DNA of 37,207 nucleotides from Prolixibacteraceae bacterium UBA6029 (GTDB lineage Bacteria; Bacteroidota; Bacteroidia; Bacteroidales; Prolixibacteraceae), in contig DIZL01000062.1 in assembly GCA_002429385.1 (NCBI GenBank), positions 6,957-44,163 of the forward strand, in the 5' to 3' direction. The position numbers and the translations under genes were made by a program. The number at the start of each line of letters is the position of its first letter. The stretch's first letter is position 1. Under the pieces are notes generated by a model. The model made no database searches, was not told where the DNA came from, and saw only the letters and a program-made list of their open reading frames with translations. This document shows, piece by piece, positions 14,957 through 24,044 of this stretch.

Positions 14957-16852
14957 CTATTCAACCAATAGTTTTGTTGACTTCCGTCGGTTATTTTGAT
15001 AGATATTGAGAATATACATCCCTTTTCCAAGGTTAACATTCAACTGTTTATTGCCTGAGACAGGCTGATCAAAGACTTGTTCGAAGACCTTATTCCCGGC
15101 CAGGCCAACAATCTCAATTCGATTAAATTCAAAATCAGGACTGTCAATAGTTATGTTGCCTTTGGTCGGATTTGGAAACAGCATGAATGATGGTTTTTTC
15201 AGAAGTGACATTCCCGTTGGGGTCGGTAAAGAATCGCTTGTAACCAAAAGGTAAGTCACAGACATAGCTGGAGTACTGAATTTAATTTCACCGTTTACAC
15301 GGGTGGCAACAGCCTTTACAGCTGTATAGTTATCAGGACCACCTCCGTCGCCTGAAGGCCCCTCTACATTCACATATACTTTACGCGAGAAATTTCCATT
15401 ATCAGTTCCTCCGGTTAAAACGTAACGGTAGTAACTTCTTGGGTTTGTGAAATTAGTCATCTGTAAACTTATCGTTTGAGGTACGGTACCTTTATTCACA
15501 ATGACTATTCCGCTTTGTCCCGAAGAAAATGAGGAAGCATAGGTTACAAGATTGGTTGAACCTGTAACTTTGGAACTGATCATCTGGTCGCCAAAATACT
15601 TCTGAAAATAATACATGTAAAAGAAGGGAGCGTGTGGGGTTCTTAGCGTCACGCCGGGTTCATCGCTTGAAGCAAATAAGCCCATATCGTCTCCATTTCC
15701 CCATCCATTCATTAAATCCCATCGTGTAGCTTCTCCATATTGATTTTTAATCAGTTCACCAAGCACCAATGCAGCGTGCATCCCGTTGACAAAGGATACA
15801 TCCTGTTTGCCGCCAACTGCAAAAATGTTCCATTCAGTTAATGCCACAGGTATCGTATCCTTTTTTGTGAATGTTTTAAAGTCTGCTAAAACATAGTCTT
15901 TGTTGCTTTTCGTTTTTGCTGCGGAACTGAAGATTGTTGAAACAGTAGAATTTTCGTTATAGGGGGTATAATACGAGTGCACGATCAGGAAATCAGCTTT
16001 ATCCACAATTTGTGGCATCATGCCAGCATTCCAGTTCTTCATTACATCATCGTACGATACGTAGGATTCCATAGTTACCACACCAATTTTAATTACAGAT
16101 CCAACCTGGCTGGCAGCAACCCTCATCGAGTCGATAAAAACCCTGCAATGTTTGCCATACAAATCACCCGAAATTATTTCAGGTTGATTGTCCTTGTTCA
16201 AGGTCTTATCAATCTTATAACCAGCTTCCCAGCTTCCCATACATTCATTGCCAAGTTCCCAGTATTTGGTACGTCCCTTATCGTAACGAACCCAGTTAGC
16301 CGCATAATGAGCTGCGTTAGCTACTGGGTCGGCACTTGTTCCATAGCGGGCATAGCCGTAATTCACAACGATACAACCCGTAGAATTGGTTTTTTTCAGC
16401 AGGTCGTAATAGTTATCCAGCGTCATTGCCCAATTGGCCGTTGTCTTTCCCATATTTAAGACATCAATTGATATCGTGGAAGGGATATCTGTCGGTATTT
16501 TCCCTTCTGTTGCATCCCAGAAATAGGTATCCGATAGGCTTCCACCGGGACATCTCAGAATGTTCGGACTTAGATTCTGGATATTTTTCGTCAGGACGGC
16601 ATCCGTGTTCATCTTCCCCGACCAGGGCACACTGTTGTTCCCATAGAGGTACTTGCTTACTTTTGCAATTTTACTATTGAAATCAACTGCAATACTGACG
16701 GTTGACGTGGCAACAGGCTGCTGAACATCCACATAGGCAGGACTAATACTGGTTTTGGGTTGCCAGTCATCCAGAAAGAAACCCTGCGGATTTTGTGCCT
16801 CTCCCAGATAAACCGTCAGGGTAAGGAATATGACGAATACAGATCGTTTCAT
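14957..16852 (-). CDS. Clan GH-A glycosidase, arabinofuranosidase-like, with T9SS tail
   Basis: A 631-residue secreted protein with signal peptide 1-19 (cut near GEAQN). The body looks like a (beta/alpha)8 retaining glycosidase of the GH51/GH39 kind: KYLYGNNSVPW near residue 70, NILRCPGGSLSD (98-108), probable acid/base Glu203 in YWELGNECMG, probable nucleophile Glu340 in VALTEWNIFA, and a following beta-sandwich (about 430-555) with IVIVNKGTVPQTISL. A type A sorting domain closes it (FMLFPNPTKGNITI; GKGMYILNIY). The exact family is not certain; alpha-L-arabinofuranosidase or endoglucanase-like activity are both open. It lies 129 bases upstream of GH43 and 35 bases downstream of GH2. Confidence 0.7.
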   Translation of the reverse strand: MKRSVFVIFLTLTVYLGEAQNPQGFFLDDWQPKTSISPAYVDVQQPVATSTVSIAVDFNSKIAKVSKYLYGNNSVPWSGKMNTDAVLTKNIQNLSPNILRCPGGSLSDTYFWDATEGKIPTDIPSTISIDVLNMGKTTANWAMTLDNYYDLLKKTNSTGCIVVNYGYARYGTSADPVANAAHYAANWVRYDKGRTKYWELGNECMGSWEAGYKIDKTLNKDNQPEIISGDLYGKHCRVFIDSMRVAASQVGSVIKIGVVTMESYVSYDDVMKNWNAGMMPQIVDKADFLIVHSYYTPYNENSTVSTIFSSAAKTKSNKDYVLADFKTFTKKDTIPVALTEWNIFAVGGKQDVSFVNGMHAALVLGELIKNQYGEATRWDLMNGWGNGDDMGLFASSDEPGVTLRTPHAPFFYMYYFQKYFGDQMISSKVTGSTNLVTYASSFSSGQSGIVIVNKGTVPQTISLQMTNFTNPRSYYRYVLTGGTDNGNFSRKVYVNVEGPSGDGGGPDNYTAVKAVATRVNGEIKFSTPAMSVTYLLVTSDSLPTPTGMSLLKKPSFMLFPNPTKGNITIDSPDFEFNRIEIVGLAGNKVFEQVFDQPVSGNKQLNVNLGKGMYILNIYQNNRRKSTKLLVE

Positions 16853-16887
16853 TGGTTATTGTTTGATTGACATTCTTGTTTTTAATG

Positions 16888-19683
16888 TTATTTCATTTCA
16901 AAACAAATGGTTGGATCCAATGGATACCGGCCAAAGTTCTCTCCATAGATGGCCAAACCTCCAGGGAAAGAAGACTCAACCTCAAAGCGAACCTGCAGAA
17001 CCTTTCCATCACTCTGCCTGATGATTGATGTCGGGACAGTAGCTTCCACCAAATAACCATACGAACCGGCCTCCTTCAAAGTTTTATCATGCTTTTGCGA
17101 ATTCCAGGAGAGAATTCCGCGGTGGTCGGCAGGATCGTCTTCCAGGTTAAAAGAGCCCACACAAGTGTTGTTTATGCATATCTTCACTATGCTTGGAAAT
17201 TTCTTTTCGTCAGTCATTGGGTATGAATTGGGGTTCAGGCTGGGGTCATTTGTGCCTTTTCCGGCCATATAATCCCCACCAACAAGGTGAGCGCCCTTCT
17301 TATCTTTCCCAAACAATTGTTTGGCAGATAATTCAGCGATTATTCTTACTGAAGAAAGATCGTCAGCCTTTAAACCAGCCGGAAGGGCTACTTTATATTC
17401 GAAAAAGCCTGATCCGGCACCATTCACCTTTAATCCATCCAATACATTCCATTGTTTCAGGGACCATTTTGCGTTGGTAAAGGTGTTGGGGGCAAAACGA
17501 ACAAGAGTGACCTGTTTCCCATTCTCCTGAATGGTTTGGTTTCGTGGTGATTGACCATCCGAAACTTTAAATGTTGTGAAATTACGCGCCAATACTTGAC
17601 CTGAAAGTGTTTCCAGGCTCAAGCGCAATACGGCAACCGATTGTTTACCGGGCATTTGAATAGCTAATTTGCCGATATTCCTGGTCATCCATGGTGTGTA
17701 GGGAATATCTAACGAGTAGCTGGAATACACTTCAAACCGCCCCAGATTATCCCAACCGCACAATTCGGCCTTAATAATCATATTTGTTGCAGCAAGCTGA
17801 TCAGTCAATGCTGAAAGATAAACCGGAACATCAATCCGTTGTGATGTCATTACTGTTTTACAGAGGTCGCTTCCTGTGCTGATATAATAAGGGTTGTGGA
17901 GATCGTTGAGTGTCATACCCGGCATCAATTCTTCAATTCCAGTGAATTTGTGTGTACGATCGTATCGATAATATCCGTTCCATTCATTGATTACATCGTG
18001 ATGTTCGGTGTAAAGCCAGCCGCATATTTTAGGGTGCATTCGGAATTCATTCATCATGATGTGGTAATCCCAGCTCCAATCTACGTCTCCGGTGCTGCCT
18101 TCATAGCCCCAGACATTGCCGCATTCGCTGTTCAGCATGGGTTGGTTTCCCTGCTTATTTCCGCCAATGAAATTCCAGGTTGACCCCGGATAAGTATTGG
18201 CAACGGTTTCATCGAGCATTTTCTTCCATTCATAACCGGGCAGGTAGGCATGCCAGGAGTTTAAATCAGTCACCACATGGTCGTTATTACAGGCTGAGTT
18301 GTCTTCGATTAACCGGCTTTGATCGAGGCTTTTTGCTTTTTTGTACATGTCGGCTACCCACGCCTGGGTGTCAGGATAATAAGCACGTTTGCCGTCTCTT
18401 TTGGAGAAAAGACCCCAGGTTTCGTTGTATAAAATCCATGAAAAGATTGCCGGGTGATTGTAGTCGCGCCTAATCATACCGCGCATGGCGAATTCCGATT
18501 CTTTCTGCATGTCTGCATCGGGTTCACCCCAGGAATTGGGTACGTCGGCCATGATGAGAAGCCCAAGTTTGTCGGCCCAGTAAAGTTTCCGCGGAACTTC
18601 AACTTTGATGTGAATACGGTTGCCGTTCAGCCCGATTCGTTTGGACATCAGGATTTCATTCCGCATAAATTCATCGCTTGGGAAAGTGTAGAAACCATCG
18701 GGATGATAGGACTGGTCGAGTGTTAATTGCAGGTAAATGGGTTTATTGTTCAGGGCCACATAAGGGTAATCGCTTCCCGGAAGTTTGGTTACGCTGATCT
18801 TGCGCATACCGAAATAGGTAGATACCTTGTCCATATCTTTTCCATCGTCAACAAGTGAGACTTCGGTTTCATAAAGAAACGGATCGTCCAGGTTCCAAAG
18901 GTGAGCATTTGGAATGGCTATTTCGAACTGAGCAATTTGTTCGCCTTTTTTGATTTTGGCAGTAAAGGTTTGCACCTCACCAGTACTGAATTTTACATTG
19001 ATTTCTGTGTTTTTACCGGTAGGTTGATTTAATGCAATTTCAACTTTAACCTTGTTGTTATCGATATCCGGGGTGAAATGAATCAAATCTAGATAGTTAC
19101 TTCCTCGTGCTTCCAGATAAACGGTTTGCCAGAATCCTTTGGCATCGCCATACCCTTGTTTTCCGTAAAGTTTGAATGGGAGTGATGAGTCGTCTACTTT
19201 AAATACAATGTTTTGCTCGGTCCCCCAGCTTATATTTGGTGTCAGTTCAAATTCAAAAGGGGTGTAGCCGCCACGATTTGAACCGACCGGTTTGCCTGAT
19301 AGCCAACCCGTTGTTGTCCAGTCGCTGGCGCCAACTACAACAAAGATTCTTTTGTTTTTCCAGCTTTCAGGAACTTTGATTTTGCGGGCGTACCAGGCAA
19401 TGTCTGCTTCATTGGCTACTTCCGAAAGTTTACTTCCCCAGGGAAAAGGTACGAGGATTTTTTTTGTGAAGGAAGAAGGATTTTCGAACCACTTTTGGGT
19501 TTCTCCAATATTCTGCTTATCGAACATGAAATTCCAGTGGCCGTTGAGGTTAAGCCAGTCTGCTCGCATAAAATCAGGACGCGGATGCTCCGGTAAAGGA
19601 ATATTTTCTCCCTTTGGATTCTGGCTATTTGCTGAAAAGATAAATAAAAAGCAAAAAGCAAATAGGAACAATAGGTTCTTCAT
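16888..19683 (-). CDS. GH2 family glycosidase, no sorting domain
   Basis: A 931-residue exported enzyme of the beta-galactosidase/beta-mannosidase/glucuronidase family. Signal peptide with hydrophobic core LLFLFAFCFLFIF and cut near SANSQN. Sugar-binding jelly roll about 30-200 (LNLNGHWNFMFD), immunoglobulin-like domain about 205-300, TIM barrel about 305-600. In numbering from a TTG eight codons upstream, acid/base Glu429 is in WILYNETWG and nucleophile Glu528 in LNSECGN. A further C-terminal sandwich extends to the end. The ATG at 19683 is preferred to that TTG because it leads directly into the signal peptide. No T9SS tail is present, so it is probably periplasmic and trims oligosaccharides; beta-mannosidase fits the GH26 neighbours but is inference. 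Confidence 0.85.
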   Translation of the reverse strand: MKNLLFLFAFCFLFIFSANSQNPKGENIPLPEHPRPDFMRADWLNLNGHWNFMFDKQNIGETQKWFENPSSFTKKILVPFPWGSKLSEVANEADIAWYARKIKVPESWKNKRIFVVVGASDWTTTGWLSGKPVGSNRGGYTPFEFELTPNISWGTEQNIVFKVDDSSLPFKLYGKQGYGDAKGFWQTVYLEARGSNYLDLIHFTPDIDNNKVKVEIALNQPTGKNTEINVKFSTGEVQTFTAKIKKGEQIAQFEIAIPNAHLWNLDDPFLYETEVSLVDDGKDMDKVSTYFGMRKISVTKLPGSDYPYVALNNKPIYLQLTLDQSYHPDGFYTFPSDEFMRNEILMSKRIGLNGNRIHIKVEVPRKLYWADKLGLLIMADVPNSWGEPDADMQKESEFAMRGMIRRDYNHPAIFSWILYNETWGLFSKRDGKRAYYPDTQAWVADMYKKAKSLDQSRLIEDNSACNNDHVVTDLNSWHAYLPGYEWKKMLDETVANTYPGSTWNFIGGNKQGNQPMLNSECGNVWGYEGSTGDVDWSWDYHIMMNEFRMHPKICGWLYTEHHDVINEWNGYYRYDRTHKFTGIEELMPGMTLNDLHNPYYISTGSDLCKTVMTSQRIDVPVYLSALTDQLAATNMIIKAELCGWDNLGRFEVYSSYSLDIPYTPWMTRNIGKLAIQMPGKQSVAVLRLSLETLSGQVLARNFTTFKVSDGQSPRNQTIQENGKQVTLVRFAPNTFTNAKWSLKQWNVLDGLKVNGAGSGFFEYKVALPAGLKADDLSSVRIIAELSAKQLFGKDKKGAHLVGGDYMAGKGTNDPSLNPNSYPMTDEKKFPSIVKICINNTCVGSFNLEDDPADHRGILSWNSQKHDKTLKEAGSYGYLVEATVPTSIIRQSDGKVLQVRFEVESSFPGGLAIYGENFGRYPLDPTICFEMK

Positions 19684-19729
19684 GATGTTGATGGATTGAT
19701 TTTTCAAAGATTATCTTTCAGGGTGGAGT

Positions 19730-20818
19730 TTATTTGATGTCTTTCAGAAACAAGGTTTTAGGATCGTTATAGAATTTCACAAAATCCTTTTCACTAGGGC
19801 AGCCTTTTGACGGTCCGAAAGGCGCGTCTTTGGCTTTGGATGTATTGGTTGGATTGCGCCATACCAATACATAAGAAAGAACGTAAGGACGCAAGGTTTC
19901 GAGAATTGATTTGGTCCACCATTCGGTATTTTTTGCAATAGGACCACCAGCTTCGCTTACTGCACCTATTTTGCCTTTATCTGCTGCAATTTTAGAAACA
20001 AGTTTGGCACAATTGCTAAGTGTTGCTGTGTATTCCGGTCCGCGGTCGTAAAGATCGAAGGCAACCAGGTCAATCAGGTCATCGCCGGGATAACGTTCCA
20101 GGTATTCTTCAGTCGTGGTGAAACGGTCAGTTGAATAGGCATACAGCAAGTTGTGGACGTTTCTTGTATTGCGTAAATAGTTCACGGTAAAACGCCATAA
20201 CGATTTGTATTCATCAACTGTACAAAGGTTTTTCCCCCACCAGAACCAACTTCCGGTATGTTCGTGGTAAGGACGGAATAATATTGGAATTAATTCTCCC
20301 TGATTGTCTTTCAGGCTCAGCATAAAATCGGCAAGTTTATCCAGGTATTTCACGTATAAATCATGTTTCTCACCTCCGGGCAAAATGGAAGCAACGGTTT
20401 TCTTTGAAGACACATCCCAGGCTGATCCGCCGGTAAGTGCATTACGGTGGTGCCAGCTCAGGGTATTTATAGCGCCCATTTGATTGGCTTTGATAACTCC
20501 GGCGCGGATACGGTCGAAATAAACAGAGTCGAGGCTGTAGGCATCTCCAAGCTCAAGGTGCCCAAGTTCCCATCCAATAATACCAGGATAATCGCCGCAA
20601 ACGTCTTTTACATCGGAGCGGCCTTCCTGGGAATACCAGCTTGTACCGTATGCCATATCATCCTGATGGCCAAACATCAGGCCTTTGTGCTGAAGATCCA
20701 TCATTTTCTGATACAATTTAACAGCTTCGGGAGTTGCTTTCGGATCGGAAGGAAGTGGTTGTGCTGCAAAGGATGCAAACCCTGTGCAAAGCAACAGAAA
20801 AAGAAACAGGTTTTTCAT
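19730..20818 (-). CDS. GH26 beta-mannanase-like enzyme, no sorting domain
   Basis: A 362-residue exported enzyme of family GH26, which mostly holds endo-beta-1,4-mannanases and mannobiohydrolases. Signal peptide FLFLLLCTGFASFAAQ, cut after residue 19-20 of the chosen start. In numbering from an ATG twelve codons upstream, the acid/base is Glu198 in FRPYHEHTGSWFWWG and the nucleophile Glu301 in GAVSEAGG; MFGHQDDMAYG and GWELGH are further hallmarks. The ATG at 20818 is chosen because it opens the signal peptide; the one at 20854 lies in repeat DNA. Without a T9SS tail it is probably periplasmic, in contrast to the surface-directed GH26 at 22302. It lies 46 bases before the GH2 gene. Confidence 0.9.
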   Translation of the reverse strand: MKNLFLFLLLCTGFASFAAQPLPSDPKATPEAVKLYQKMMDLQHKGLMFGHQDDMAYGTSWYSQEGRSDVKDVCGDYPGIIGWELGHLELGDAYSLDSVYFDRIRAGVIKANQMGAINTLSWHHRNALTGGSAWDVSSKKTVASILPGGEKHDLYVKYLDKLADFMLSLKDNQGELIPILFRPYHEHTGSWFWWGKNLCTVDEYKSLWRFTVNYLRNTRNVHNLLYAYSTDRFTTTEEYLERYPGDDLIDLVAFDLYDRGPEYTATLSNCAKLVSKIAADKGKIGAVSEAGGPIAKNTEWWTKSILETLRPYVLSYVLVWRNPTNTSKAKDAPFGPSKGCPSEKDFVKFYNDPKTLFLKDIK

Positions 20819-20850
20819 GGTGTTGTTATTTAAGTTGTTAAGATTTTTGG

Positions 20851-20906
20851 TCATTCAATAGTCATTAAGTTGTCATTTAATAGACAGTCAATGGTCAATT
20901 AAATAG
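20851..20906 (-). repeat. 11-bp tandem array (CTATTGAATGA type)
   Basis: On the plus strand the units read TCATTCAATAG, TCATTAAGTTG, TCATTTAATAG, ACAGTCAATGG, TCAATTAAATAG, spaced by 11 bases. The reverse complement, CTATTGAATGA, matches the units at 29118-29161 on the plus strand, so two copies of one family flank a part of the enzyme cluster in opposite orientation. Confidence 0.65.
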
Positions 20907-20959
20907 GGTGTTGTATTATTCGTATAGAGTTCAGGATATGTACTGGCATTACAATACAA

Positions 20960-22279
20960 TCAGTCGTTATAAATATAAGTATTTACTGATTCCGGTTTAA
21001 GCTGAAATTTGACTTTCCCATTCTTTGTTTTTGATGCATTTTTCAATGTTTCCCAATTGTTTGTTTGAGTGGTTGAAGTTACATCAATCTTTTGTGAATT
21101 GAATCCTGAAACGTCAACACTTACAGGTGTTTTTTTCATATTGATGAGCTGTAAAACTCTTTTTCCATCCGGATGAATACCGCTGATTGCAAGTATTTCG
21201 GGATCAGAGCTTATGGAATGAACGATCTGGGTGCCGGTATTCAGAAAATCTACCTGATGCCGAGTTATGTAATAGGAAGGATACTTTTGCTGAATGTCGG
21301 CTGACATAATTTCATAATTGTATTGCCAGGTCCAGTAAAGAGAAACTTCGACTTCGGCATATTTCATCATACGGTGAGAGATTTTGGCAAAGCGAAGTGC
21401 ATAATCCCAGCTCTTATTCATGTCTTTCACTTTCCATGACATGGCATCAAAACCCAGTTCGCTGCACCACACTTCCTTATTCCATGCTTTCCCGAAAGCG
21501 GCTACGCGTTCAAATTCGTTATCAGGCATCTTTTCTGACCACCAGCAATGAAAACTCAGGGGGCCAAGGTATTTCCATATCGATGGATCAGCCATGATCC
21601 TGGTTGCAAATTCAACGGTTCCCATAGTTTGTGCAGTGTCCGCAAGCAGAAATTTGGTTTTCAGTCCCAGTTCTTCGAATTTCTTTCCGGCTTTTTTCAC
21701 AAAGGCAATGGTTGCCTCAGGTGAAAATATGATCTGGTAGCCACCATCTGATTCGTTGAATGAGAATTGATCGACTTCAACACCGTATTCACTTTTGGCT
21801 TTCTGAAAAAAGTCTGCAAGCATTTGGATAACCTCATCGTAGGCTTCTGGTTTAATGATTCGTTGTGCCTTTTTAGCAGGATCTGCCATGAAATCATCGG
21901 GTAAATCCCAAACAGAAATCGTAAAGTTCCTGACTCCGCAATCAGTTTTCATGTGTTTTAACTCTTCCATAACTTCAATGACCAGGGGTTGTTTGGTGAA
22001 ACTTGCGCCTCGGTATTCTTCAAAAGCTTTGCCCCTGAATCGCATGGGAAGTGCCACACGAATATGAGTTGGCCTGAATTCACGCAATGTTTCATTTCCT
22101 ATGGCATCGGCGGCATGATCGGAATAATTGGCCTGACAGTAATTGCCGCCAATGGAACTGATGATTTGTCGTTTTACCTCCGGGAAAATCTGAACAGTAG
22201 CTTTTTGTGAAAAGACTTCTGTACCTGAAATAAAAAGAAACAGGATTAAGATTTGAATAGTTAGTTGGTTGGTTTTCAT
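20960..22279 (-). CDS. GH30-like clan GH-A glycosidase, no sorting domain
   Basis: A 439-residue exported enzyme. Signal peptide 1-25 (TEVFSQK). The early motif QIISSIGGNYCQANYSD corresponds to the GFGG region of GH30; acid/base Glu176 lies in DQFSFNESDGG and nucleophile Glu274 in EVWCSELGFD; a C-terminal beta-sandwich (about 360-439) with RVLQLINMKKTPVSVDVSG is typical of GH30. The activity could be endo-xylanase, beta-glucosidase or endo-glucanase like; the family has all these. No T9SS tail, so probably periplasmic. It starts 22 bases after the CBM35-GH26 stop and is clearly in the same transcript. Confidence 0.7.
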   Translation of the reverse strand: MKTNQLTIQILILFLFISGTEVFSQKATVQIFPEVKRQIISSIGGNYCQANYSDHAADAIGNETLREFRPTHIRVALPMRFRGKAFEEYRGASFTKQPLVIEVMEELKHMKTDCGVRNFTISVWDLPDDFMADPAKKAQRIIKPEAYDEVIQMLADFFQKAKSEYGVEVDQFSFNESDGGYQIIFSPEATIAFVKKAGKKFEELGLKTKFLLADTAQTMGTVEFATRIMADPSIWKYLGPLSFHCWWSEKMPDNEFERVAAFGKAWNKEVWCSELGFDAMSWKVKDMNKSWDYALRFAKISHRMMKYAEVEVSLYWTWQYNYEIMSADIQQKYPSYYITRHQVDFLNTGTQIVHSISSDPEILAISGIHPDGKRVLQLINMKKTPVSVDVSGFNSQKIDVTSTTQTNNWETLKNASKTKNGKVKFQLKPESVNTYIYND

Positions 22280-22301
22280 GGTCGTTTAGGTATGTATGGA
22301 T

Positions 22302-23921
22302 TTATCTTTTGAAAACTTTTATTGCGGTTCTGTTATCCAATTCCACGATATACGTACCGGCAGGGAATAAGGTGGTTGAAACAACAACGACATTATTCTC
22401 AGATTTAAACTTCTTCAGGCAAATCCCCAATTGATTATATATGGAGATTGTCTGGTTTGCTTCGGCTGTTTGAATCGTTAACTGATCGTTGAAAATAGTT
22501 GGATATACCCTTATTGTCCTATTCCCCTTGTTGAGATCATTCCCTGTATTTGTTACAGGCGTAATGTATGTTCTCAGATTAGGCATTTCATCCAAAGTCA
22601 GAACGTAATCACTGGCAAACATTTTCTTCCAAAGATCCAATGAGTTATATTTGCTGTCTTCCACGTAGCCGCCATACCAGGGCATATAATATGACCAGGC
22701 AGCGCCATCCTTTACAAGATTATCGACATCAGGAAATGAACCACATTCGCTGATCGTGACCATTTTTTTGCCTCCATAGCGTGTGGTCATATCATTAAAC
22801 TCAAGAATTTGGGAACTGTGATCTCCGTCTTTATAGATATCCCGGCCAACAATATCGACATATTCATCGCCGGGATACCATGCGTCGTCATTGGGTTCAT
22901 GCGTCCAGACCCAAATCAGGTTGTGAAGTCCATGGTAATTAACCATCCGGTCAAACATGATCTGATATAACTTTTTGCATGGAGCGGCGCCTTTTGCACC
23001 CCACCAGAACCATCCACCTGCAGCTTCGTGCAAGGGCCGCCAGATTACTGCGATCTTATTATCCTGTAATTTCTTTAACAATCCGGCGGTATAGTCGATG
23101 TCACTTAGCATGGCTTTGTATTCAGCTGAAGTCTCATCGAATATCTTTGAAATATCGAAGTTGGTATCTGTGGTGTAAAATGATTCCGTTTTACGCGAGG
23201 GGTCGCGCCAATGCCAGCACATGGCCGGGATGCCGTTTTGGTTATAATAAGTTTGGGCATCATTTCCGGGTTCCAAATCGTTATACCAGGTATATCCCCG
23301 ATTAGTATGCATAAAATCAAGACCTACAAGTGCAGGTTTTTTCCCTGTATTGGTTTTCAGCCAGTTTACTTCATCCATACTGGCGAGGGTCATAGCTCCT
23401 GAAATGATCTTTTTGCCGTAATTATCCAATAGAAACTGGTATAACCGGATTGCTTCATTCGTTGGGTCAGGAGTTACAAGGGTCTTGTTAATACTGAACC
23501 GGGTCGAAGGATCTACCTGTTCAAATTCAATATAGTCGATGTTGATGTATCCCCATGATTTGGTTATGAGAATTTTGTGTGTTCCGGCGGCAAGTTTAAC
23601 AAAGCTCACTACTTTTAATCTGATATAGTTGGCGTTTTGATCGGTCGAAAAGGTAACCGATGAACCATCTATAGAAAAGTTATTGGCCTTAAAACCTGCC
23701 GGTGAAGCTACCTGGATATATATATTATAAGTGCCTTCAGTTTCAACGTTAATATCAAAAGACAAATATCCCCCATTTTGAGCAACATAATATCCTCCTG
23801 AAGCTGCGCTGCTTGCCACTTTTGTTGCCCCTCCGGACAGTATTGCAGATTCGGCTTCAAACTTTTGACTGAATACATTCGATGTAATCAGAAAACAAAG
23901 GAGAAATAAATAAATTTTCAT
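22302..23921 (-). CDS. CBM35-GH26 mannanase with T9SS tail
   Basis: A 539-residue secreted enzyme. Signal peptide 1-19 (SNVFSQK). Residues 20-135 form a CBM35-like module (FEAESAILSGGATKVASSAA; YINIDYIEFEQ). The GH26 barrel covers about 150-455, with acid/base Glu299 in IWRPLHEAAGGWFWWG and nucleophile Glu392 in MVTISECGSFPD; GAMTLA and ICWHWRDP-like segments (AMCWHWRDP) are also typical. The type A sorting domain starts near residue 469 (IRVYPTIFNDQLTI; FPAGTYIVELDN). It is probably displayed on the surface and makes the first cuts in mannan, while the unsorted GH26 at 19730 acts inside. Mannan specificity is inferred from family. Confidence 0.9.
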   Translation of the reverse strand: MKIYLFLLCFLITSNVFSQKFEAESAILSGGATKVASSAASGGYYVAQNGGYLSFDINVETEGTYNIYIQVASPAGFKANNFSIDGSSVTFSTDQNANYIRLKVVSFVKLAAGTHKILITKSWGYINIDYIEFEQVDPSTRFSINKTLVTPDPTNEAIRLYQFLLDNYGKKIISGAMTLASMDEVNWLKTNTGKKPALVGLDFMHTNRGYTWYNDLEPGNDAQTYYNQNGIPAMCWHWRDPSRKTESFYTTDTNFDISKIFDETSAEYKAMLSDIDYTAGLLKKLQDNKIAVIWRPLHEAAGGWFWWGAKGAAPCKKLYQIMFDRMVNYHGLHNLIWVWTHEPNDDAWYPGDEYVDIVGRDIYKDGDHSSQILEFNDMTTRYGGKKMVTISECGSFPDVDNLVKDGAAWSYYMPWYGGYVEDSKYNSLDLWKKMFASDYVLTLDEMPNLRTYITPVTNTGNDLNKGNRTIRVYPTIFNDQLTIQTAEANQTISIYNQLGICLKKFKSENNVVVVSTTLFPAGTYIVELDNRTAIKVFKR

Positions 23922-23939
23922 AAGTATCGGAATGAATAA

Positions 23940-24044
23940 TTAAATCGTAAATCAATTTACCATTAGACCAGTTACAATTTACCTGTTTTAATCCCGATAA
24001 CTATCGGGAGTAAATGGTAAATAATTAAATCATAAATCATTTTA
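23940..24044 (+). repeat. 7-bp arrays around a CCCGATA palindrome
   Basis: Heptamers such as TTAAATC and GTAAATC (23940-23953) recur at 24010-24044 (AGTAAAT, GGTAAAT, TCATAAA). The two parts contain a 26-base near-identical direct repeat beginning AATAATTAAATC. Between them CCCGATA-AC-TATCGGG (23993-24008) is a perfect 7-bp hairpin. The TGA stop of the DUF1349 gene (24037-24039) is inside the array. The hairpin may trim or attenuate the transcript. Confidence 0.65.

Noticed and set aside
22302..23921. Glycosyl hydrolase GH26 protein as a lipoprotein
   Set aside because: The signal peptide ends in SNVFSQK without a lipobox cysteine, and a T9SS tail is present.
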